Shown: positions 56,845-64,000 of the stretch, one piece after another
How positions within the stretch are numbered: the first letter of the stretch is position 1
Layout of the letters: each line of letters opens with the position of its first letter
Origin: Orobanche coerulescens
Taxonomy: Eukaryota > Streptophyta > Magnoliopsida > Lamiales > Orobanchaceae
Direction: 5' to 3'
Assembly: GCA_033398695.1 (NCBI GenBank)
Contig: CM065802.1
Coordinates: forward strand, 136,448,096-136,512,095
DNA: 64,000 nt
Notes under the pieces: generated by a model
Databases searched by the model: none
Seen by the model: only the letters and a program-made list of their open reading frames with translations
Told to the model about the DNA's origin: nothing
Position numbers and translations under genes: made by a program

Positions 56845-59747
56845 TGTAACACCCCCAAATCCTATTGGGTTATTACAGTGTCGTGGACCCCACGCCAGGA
56901 GATCCACCAGGCGAACATGACTAAAATACATTAAATTAAACAACAAGGGAAAATCATAGTCCCTACCATGATATCCGACACAATATTCCGATAAGGAATT
57001 TCAACGACAACGATGGGCCTACATGGCCAAGAGTAAAAATACAACATCCACGAACATCCGCCGGTAATACAAAATGACAATGATCGACAATCAAGAACAC
57101 TCCAACCGATGACCAACATGAACAACTCGGACTAGTATCGCTCGTATGCCTCGCCGCCATCGCCATGCCCCCGTGCCTCAACTCTCTCCTCGCAAGCACC
57201 TAAAACATGAAAACATGTTCCGCCCCACGGGGTCAGTCATCCAGATAATGAACATCAAATACATGTATAACATGATATGCATCCAAAGGCAGAATGAAAC
57301 GGTATAATGATGATAATAATACGAGATGCTCACAAACCAAGGTAAGAACCGAGCATTCGTGAAATACTATGCCCACGGCATACTATTAATACTGCTCGAC
57401 TGTGTTAGAACATAAGTGCCCAACGGCGAATCATAATCACAGAATACCACAATGAATTACACGACATGAACCAAACCAGAACAGGATTAAATATGAATCA
57501 CAATGCCCGGAGGCTCCAATGAAATTAACAAGACAATCACAAGGCCTAAAAAACCACTCATCCGAAATTGTCAAATATCACAATCACATGAAGCCGAAAC
57601 AGCCCGAAGCTGTTATTGATTAGGGCCGAAGCCACGGCATGAAAGCCGTATCACAATTAGGGCCGAAGCCACGGCATGAAAGCCGTATCACAATTAGGGC
57701 CGAAGCCACAGCATGAAAGCCGTATCACAATTAGGGGATGGTATCTTTGTCTTGAGTCGGCTTGACACCATCCTCGACATTCCCAACTAAACACCTCGAT
57801 TGACTTAGAACTGCTAACCGATGACAATGATGCATAGGATGATTCCATGAATGCTTGAGCGCTTATATTTCCTTATAATGGCTAATCGATGTGAACTATA
57901 TGATGAATGATTGAATACCTCGATTTGCTGCGAACGGCAATTCGATAACAATGATATGAAGGATGCCTCGCACGTTTAATCGGTTACCGACGGCGAAGGT
58001 GAGAAATGAATAAGCCAATGCCTTTAATCGGCGTGTACAGTTTTAATGACAATCCAAAAAGGAATAACAATGATCTCAACAATGTCTTAAATTGACATCT
58101 ATATTAACAACAATCGATACATCGACCCCGCGAATCGGCTATCGACAATGACATTAATAATGAGTATCACAATGCCTTGAATCGGCCGTTAACGAACAAC
58201 AATAAATATTTGGCAAAATTGCCGAAAGGTATCGTATCGAACGATCTCTTAATATCAATGAATTCATGAAGAGACTAAGTCTCGGAATGATACAACACAT
58301 TTATACACATATATGATGACATTAATCTCATTGACTAGTACAAGTATAAAACTTGCCTCAAACCGAAGGCGAGAAGGTACTTCCACGATCAACGTCCTTT
58401 ATGAAATTATCGGCCGCTCGAACAACCTTGAACAACACAAATACCAACAATTCTCTTAATACACGAATCAAGCATGATCACAACCAACTCAAAAGTCGAT
58501 ACAACAATACCCGAAACTTATTGGGGCATTAAAACAAACGCGTTGTAAACAATCTCCAATTGTTTACAACCAAAACTCAATTACATCCGAAACCAACTTC
58601 CAATGAATGATTCAAACCCACAAAACCTCATGAATACTATCAATAATCCAAAATGAATATCCGAAAACGTGATTATAACGACAATTAATCGAAAACCCCC
58701 AATTCCAACTCGATTTTCAAGGTGTTCTTGAATAATTCCTCAATAATCCAATGAATCCTTATACAAACTCATAATCATATACATATCCCTTCATATATCA
58801 TGATTATAACGTCCAAAACATCGTATCTCAACACAAAAATCGAAATCCAAGGTGTTGAAGAATATTACCTTTGAAGATCCAAGTACTCTAATCCGAAGAA
58901 CACGCGTTAGATTGATTATCCAGGCTTCACGATCGAAAGAAGATGAAGAAAATCAAACACCCAAATGATTTGTGAAGGAAAAACCCTCCCTCAAGTTTTC
59001 TCTCTCGGTTGAAGGTGAAGAAAAGGGAGAGAAATGGGCTGAAATGCTGAAAAAACGAATTTAAAGGAGTTGATCGCCTGCCAGGACACGGCCCTGCCGA
59101 TCGGCACGGCCGTGTCGCATACCTGGCCGACAGGACTCGGCCGTGTCCCGCTTGACACGGTCGCGGCGCGAGGGCCTTCCGACAGTGACCCGTCAAGCGG
59201 CTGACTCGGCATGACTCGACCGTGTCTGGAACACGGTCGGGCGTGTCAGCGCGATCGGTCCGCTTATCCGGAAGAGTTCGACTCGGCCGTGCGAGCGACA
59301 CGGTCGGGTCTGAGGCGAGACTTCGGCATTTCCGGACGAGTACGGCACGGGCCGTGTCGGACGACACGGCCGAGTTCGTTCGGCAGTGATCGGCCAATAA
59401 CTGAAAAATGAGCGGTTGAGCTAAAACGACCATAACTCTCTCGTCCGGACTCCGATTGACTCACCGTTTGAACCATTGGAAAGCTAACTCGATGTTCTGT
59501 AAAATTGCAAAGATTTAGAATTTTTGGAGTTACCAAAAATTAATGGTGATCTAACAAAGTCGAACTCATATGAGGAAAGTTGAAACAATGAACAATAACG
59601 ATACACAACTCAAAGTTTTTCCGAACGGTGAACACGGTGAATGAACATGATTGATGAATGATTATAATCGGGTGAAAATACACTGAGTGATAATTACAGA
59701 CTGATAATTACTGAATGAAAATGAATGAATTACAACCGGGTATTACA
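56845..59747 (-). repeat. 5' LTR of H
   Basis: Second LTR copy. Bases 58080-58920 match 52200-53050 almost base for base, while 57480-58050 and 59040-59400 contain many small differences. Confidence 0.94.
57619..57729. repeat. Three 37-bp tandem repeats in the H 5' LTR
   Basis: Unit ATTAGGGCCGAAGCC..., one base longer than in the other LTR; the third has CACAGC for CACGGC. Confidence 0.95.
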
Positions 59748-59752
59748 CCGTC
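59748..59752 (+). other. Right TSD of H (CCGTC)
   Basis: It is an exact copy of 50872-50876. Confidence 0.95.
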
Positions 59753-59929
59753 ACTGTTCCGTCCCATTCTCGAGGTAGTGATCGTAGGATCTTCTTAACT
59801 TTTTCACTACTCGAAAGGGGCTTTCCATAACAAGCCAATCCATTTGTAATGACCAAAAATCGGTCGAGCATGATTGTAATGGATTCGTCGTCTTTCATTT
59901 GGAATAGCTCGTAGTCATTGAGAAGCATA
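59748..59929 (-). pseudogene. G gag, UBN2-like segment between F and H
   Basis: The minus strand encodes MLLNDYELFQMKDDESITIM, then LACYGKPLSSSEKVKKILRS and LPREWDGTV, the conserved middle of copia Gag (UBN2 family). It is cut on the right by F and on the left by H. Gag continues at 50871 downward. Confidence 0.9.
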
Positions 59930-61776
59930 TGTTGGGATTCCGAAAATAAAACGAAATACGCAGCGGAAATAAATATGAATCCCAAACAGGATCGATCAAG
60001 TAACGTATATACGAAAAAAAAAATTCAAAGATAAAGATTCATACCCTTGAAGCCTTTGAAATAAATCTTCGTAAAGTGTAGACGATGATCACGATCCCGT
60101 CCCGAACATGAAATCCCTTCGTTCCAAGCACCGAAAATTCGAAGCCTCTACTTCACACGCGTCGGAAGTTGCCCGGAAAAATCTACAACACTCCGTTCTA
60201 TGAAGAACACGGCTAGGAAGTGTTGTAGGAATTTTTTCTCTCTTAATTTTTCTTACTTCTTTTCACCTCAAAGATGAACAAAATGAAGAAGGAAATTTTT
60301 TTCTCTCTCCCCTCACTTAAACTCACGGCAGGCAGCTCACTCTTTTCAAGTGTGTGTGTGTTATCTCATCTCATCATTTATAATGTAATGATATATATAT
60401 TATAAAGAAATAATTATTCCTTTACAACTATCATTCACAATTATGTGGGAATCTCAACTCTAAGTGAGTTCCCACACACATGCAAGATCATGCCATGCCA
60501 TGAGGAGTGGGTGGCCACAAGGAAGTTTCCTAGAAAACGAGCCGAGCCACTCGGCTCGTGTATGGACGTTAAATCAAACGACTCCGTTAAATACACTCCT
60601 TTTAATCATCAATGTATTTATATTAATTAATTAATCTAATTAATTAATTATATCAAATACAAATATATATTTCTCTAAGAAATATAATTTATGAATTAAA
60701 TTAATTACCGGTAACTTAATTTAAATTCATAAGACCGATATTTGATTTATCGATAAATCATAATTAGATATCGATATCTAATATTAATAAAGAGATAATA
60801 AATTCACATTTATCCGTCAACGCTCCCGATGCGCGACTCGTAGGTCCGTCTCGGCATTGGGAGGAACCAATGAGTGCGGGCGGCACTTAGCCACTAGCGG
60901 GCCGCATCTGTAAACCCCGATCGAGATCGAATGAAGGGATCATTCCGTAACCATTATGTCGTGAATACTATATACGTATAGACCCTTCATCGGATGTCCG
61001 GTCAAGTCTTCGTCACGGTAAGTCAAACCCTACTGTTGACTAAACTCTATACATGTGTTAATGCAAATCAAGACCGTGATTAATAGTGTATCTAATACGA
61101 CTATATCGAATGCTTTGGCCAAAGACTTATGATCTTATTTGCCATTAACCGTATAGGACATTCGCTGCTCACTAACAGGAGATAGAATCCTTTCTTGGCG
61201 TACGGTAAAGGCGCTCCGCCCGTATAGTCCGCACTTGAGGTCGACTCGGCAATTAATCAAATGAGTCTAACTACTCTAATGACAAACTAAACGTCACAGG
61301 CACATCTTCTCGAACCCTCAAGTCAAAGGTCCACGTATACTATCACAACCTTTCGATTCGTCATCGACTCTCCGAGAGTGAATACCGTGTGGTGAATCGA
61401 GTATGAGTCGTGTTCGAGTATCTGGCCCCACCAATATACTTATAACTATGCTATCAAGACGTGCACACGTCCTAGCATCGATTATACAAGTCATATTAAA
61501 ACTTAATGCCCATTTTAAGTTTATTGACTTGCGAACAATTTACGTAAATAAACTTTAAACACTTCCAAGTACATTTTCTCTTATCCCATAACGAGAATGG
61601 AATGTTCGATTTATTTACATGGACTTCACTTCAATGTTTACCAAGTCAAGAATGCAATTGAAATACAATAAACGATGAATGAATCGTATTGCCCTTTTAT
61701 TAATTATTCCATAATTACAAGTATAATGCCCTTACTCTCTCATCCCCGAGTGGCATTCGAGGGCATATTCCTAACA
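59930..61776 (-). repeat. 3' LTR of F
   Basis: On the plus strand it runs from TGTTGGGATTCCG to CATATTCCTAACA, colinear with C's LTRs but shorter by about 35 bp through many 1-4 base deletions. Confidence 0.93.
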
Positions 61777-61793
61777 ATCTCCCACTTGCACTC
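61777..61793 (-). other. Polypurine tract of F
   Basis: The same GCAAGTGGGAGAT sequence as in C and D. Confidence 0.85.
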
Positions 61794-61804
61794 AATGCCA
61801 CACA

Positions 61805-63309
61805 TCATGGTATCCAATACCCATGTTCTTGAGATGTCTTTCTAAGACGGCTGAGATAATGGCTTAGTCGGCGGTCGAGAGACATTGTCTTCGAGTCTAC
61901 TCTTTCCAATGAAACATATCCTTTTTCCACCATCTCTCGAACGATGTGGTACTTTCTCTCTATATGCTTGGTGTTGTGGTTAGCCCTCGGCTCCTTGGCT
62001 TGGGCGACTCCATCATTATCACGAGAATAGTGATATAGGCAACTCCGCGTTAGGCACCACTTGAAGTTCTTGTATAAACTTCGCATCCAAATGCTTCTTT
62101 GCTAGCCTGCGAGGCGACTTGATACTCTGCTTGGCGGTGGAATCTGCGATGGCGGTTTGCTTGGAGCTTCTCGAATCTGCTCCTCAATTGACAGTAAATA
62201 AATACCCGGATGTCGACTTAGAGTCGTCATTGTCTTCTTGAAAATCAGAATCTGTTAATCCAAACACCTTCAATTCTCCACCACCATAAGTAAGAACTAA
62301 ATCTCTAGTTCTTCTTAAGTACTTAAGAATGTTCTTTACGGCAGTCCAATGTTCCCTTCCCGGGTTTGCTTGAAATCGACTTACCATACTCACAGCGTAG
62401 GCTAAGTCTGGTCTCGTACACAACATAGCGTACATGAGGCTACCCACTGCAGAGGCATAGGGTACCTTACTCATCTCTCTCTTGTCTTCCTCACTTTGAG
62501 GACACATTTTCGTGGTGAGATGAATTCCATGTCGCATGGGAAGGAACCCTCTTTTAGATTCATCCATCTTGAATCTTCTCAGGATTTTATCGATATAAAA
62601 GGCTTGGGAAAGTCCTATCATTCTTCGTGGTCTATCTCTGTAAAGACGGATCCCTAGAATATAGGAAGCTTCTCCCAAGTCTTTCATGGAGAACGTTTTA
62701 GAAAGCCAAGCTTTCACAAGGTCTTGAGCATTGCTACGTTATTTCCTATAAGCGAATATCATCTACATATAGTACTAAGAACGCAATGTTGCTCCCACTC
62801 GACCTTTTGTAAACACACGGTTCCTCCTCATTTCGCTCAAGTCAAAATCCTTAATCGCTTCGTCAAATCGAAGGTTCCAACTCCGAGAAGCTTGCTTGAG
62901 ACCATAAATGGCTCGTTGCGACTTACACACTTTATGAATATTAGCTTTGGACACAAAACCTTTAGTTGTTCCATATAGATTTCCTCCTCGAGGTATCCAT
63001 TTAGAAAAGCCGTTTTGACATCCATTTGCCATATTTCATAATCATAATAGCGACAATGGCAAGCATCATGCGAATCGACTTTATCATAGCTACGGGCGAG
63101 AAGGTATCATGATAATCGATTCCTTCCCTTTGGGTATAACCCTTTGCCACAAGCCCGGCCTTATAGGCATCAACCTTGCCATCCCCATCGGTCTTTCTCT
63201 TATAGATCCATTTATTTCCAATAGTCCTCATGCCGGTTGGAAGATCTACTAGAGTCCAGACTGATTGGTATGCATCGAGTCTATCTCGGCTTTCATTGCT
63301 TCTTGCCAT
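61805..63309 (-). pseudogene. F reverse transcriptase and RNase H
   Basis: From the right on the minus strand: [30 protein letters not shown] and [19 protein letters not shown]. The frame then shifts near 63030 ([19 protein letters not shown]) and again before the YVDD region, where the frame is lost at about 62720-62790. It reopens at KAWLSKTFSMKDLGEASYILG and runs uninterrupted to RNase H (SKSTSGYLFTVN, 62184). The tail (AKEPRANHNTKHIERKYHIV) is in another frame. At the REGID position, where D has a stop, F keeps Glu. Confidence 0.92.
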
Positions 63310-64000
63310 TTATCGGAGTCTACATCCACTATCGCTTGGTCATAGGTGACAGGGTCGTTTTCCTTTGCTATCGGGTGTGTCGTGGAGACCCGGTTCCTCG
63401 ACATGTGTATAGCCATACCTCTCGGGTAAGTGAGATACCCTATCGACCTTGAAGTGGAGGCCGTGTTACAATAGGTTCGGTTCTTGATCCCGATCGGATG
63501 TCTCCTTAGGACTTTCATTATGCTCTTCCAAAGAGATATTTCTACCCGAGCCACCTTCTGAATGAATTCATCCTCAAGGAAGTGCGCTTGTAATGCCACA
63601 ACGACCTATGGTCTTGGCATGTAGAATAGATAACCCATCGAGTCCTCTGGGTATCCTGAAACGTCCTTTTATGGACCTCGCTTCGATTTGTCCACCTTAG
63701 CCTTTTTGACATAATTTGGACATCCCCAGATCCTTATGTGATTAAGGCTTGGTTTCTTACCCTTCCACATCTCATGCGGAGTGATAGGAGCAGATTTGGA
63801 AGGACATCTATTTAGGATATAGCGGCGGTTAGTAAGGCATACCCCACGGGTAAATAGGTAAATCGGTGTAATTTAACATGGAGCGAACCATGTCCAACAA
63901 AGTCCGATTTCTCCTTTACGAAACACCATTTAACCGTGGGGTTCTGGAGGCGTGAATTGTGAAACTATTCCATGTTCCTTAAGGAACTCATCAAACTCGG
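63310..64000 (-). pseudogene. F integrase, C-terminal part
   Basis: From the right edge the minus strand reads FLKEHGIVSQFTPPGT. The segment with the catalytic Glu region follows, then the GCPAYV- and VALQAHFLEDEFIQ-type copia integrase C-terminus, spread over several frames. It corresponds to D 28290-28970. Multiple small deletions break the frame, and the domain is cut by the window end. Confidence 0.85.

Larger units (their letters stand above)
50877..59747 (-). mobile_element. H: gag-only Ty3/gypsy element with long LTRs
   Basis: LTRs of 2961 bp (50877-53837) and 2903 bp (56845-59747), a tRNA-iMet primer site, a polypurine tract and a CCGTC TSD define the element. The 3.0-kb interior encodes only a gypsy Gag with a zinc-knuckle-like motif; protease, RT and integrase are absent. 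The architecture matches non-autonomous gag-only LTR elements. LTR end sequences resemble gypsy-1, I and K. Most of the two LTRs is nearly identical, but two blocks differ heavily (see findings). Confidence 0.92.
40218..59929 (-). mobile_element. G: gag-only Sirevirus (minus strand), interrupted by I/K, H and F
   Basis: Removing the nested insertions leaves a minus-strand Sirevirus. Its 3' LTR is 40218-40461 plus 48389-49430 (about 1.28 kb, like E's). Next come a polypurine tract and a 3' tail, and a gag at 49975-50876 plus 59748-59929. Between the end of gag and the tail no protease, integrase, RT or RNase H sequence is present, so pol is missing. The 5' LTR lies right of the window beyond F. 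TGTTGG/CCAACA ends match E. Confidence 0.82.
59930..64000 (-). mobile_element. F: copia element of the C/D family, 5' part off-window
   Basis: A minus-strand 3' LTR, polypurine tract, RNase H, RT and part of integrase are present, and the rest lies right of the window. Unlike C it retains RT and integrase. Its target is the gag of G; the flank GCATA (59925-59929) should be the TSD. Compared with C and D, many small differences occur at CAG/CTG sites. Confidence 0.92.

Noticed and set aside
1..64000. Possible host genes, tRNAs or rRNA
   Set aside because: Every ORF over 150 codons reads as retroelement protein or its shadow; I saw no tRNA-like or rRNA-like sequence other than primer sites complementary to tRNA ends.

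Overview
The window is flowering-plant nuclear DNA made entirely of LTR retrotransposons nested inside one another. I found no host gene, tRNA, rRNA, CRISPR array or bacterial feature. Plant origin is inferred from the families present: Ty3/gypsy chromoviruses with C-terminal chromodomains (Tekay/Del-like), Ty1/copia elements of Sirevirus (SIRE/Maximus) and TNT/BARE-like type, a Tat/Athila-like gypsy leader, and a plant-type env-like ORF. This is what pericentromeric heterochromatin looks like. All coding regions are broken.

Nesting was worked out from LTR ends, primer sites, polypurine tracts and 5-bp target-site duplications (TSDs). The oldest layer is J (minus, Tat-like, 39634-40217), of which only the start of gag, the primer region and part of a 5' LTR are visible. 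Copia D (plus, 25580-39633; its left part is off-window) lies in J's gag. Sirevirus G (minus, 40218 to beyond the right part of the window) lies in J's LTR. D's 5' leader contains Sirevirus E (plus, 5445-15240), which carries gag, pol and env-like regions. E is split in gag by gypsy-1 (plus, 1-5444, left end off-window). E is also abutted at its 3' LTR end by gypsy-2, a structurally complete chromovirus (15242-25574, TSD AACAG). D's reverse transcriptase is split by C, an antisense, internally deleted member of D's own family (29749-37000, TSD CATGC).

In the right half, the 3' LTR of G is interrupted by solo LTR I (plus, 40462-48388), which is itself interrupted by solo LTR K (minus, 41140-44429). 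G's gag is interrupted by H, a gag-only gypsy with 2.9-kb LTRs (50877-59747, TSD CCGTC), and by F, a third member of the C/D copia family (59930 to the right edge). G and H both lack pol, and C lacks integrase and reverse transcriptase, so several copies could only have moved using proteins supplied by other elements.

The most interesting signals are non-coding. A 33-34 bp stem-loop module ends four different gypsy LTR families. Arrays of an RCGTRCGY palindrome are shared by three mutually nested, unrelated LTRs. Other LTRs carry different family-specific palindrome arrays, and three TATA boxes sit inside or against inverted repeats. In the right part of the window (F and the two LTRs of H) many small differences between copies fall at CAG/CTG and CG-rich sites, so some frame breaks there may be consensus errors.
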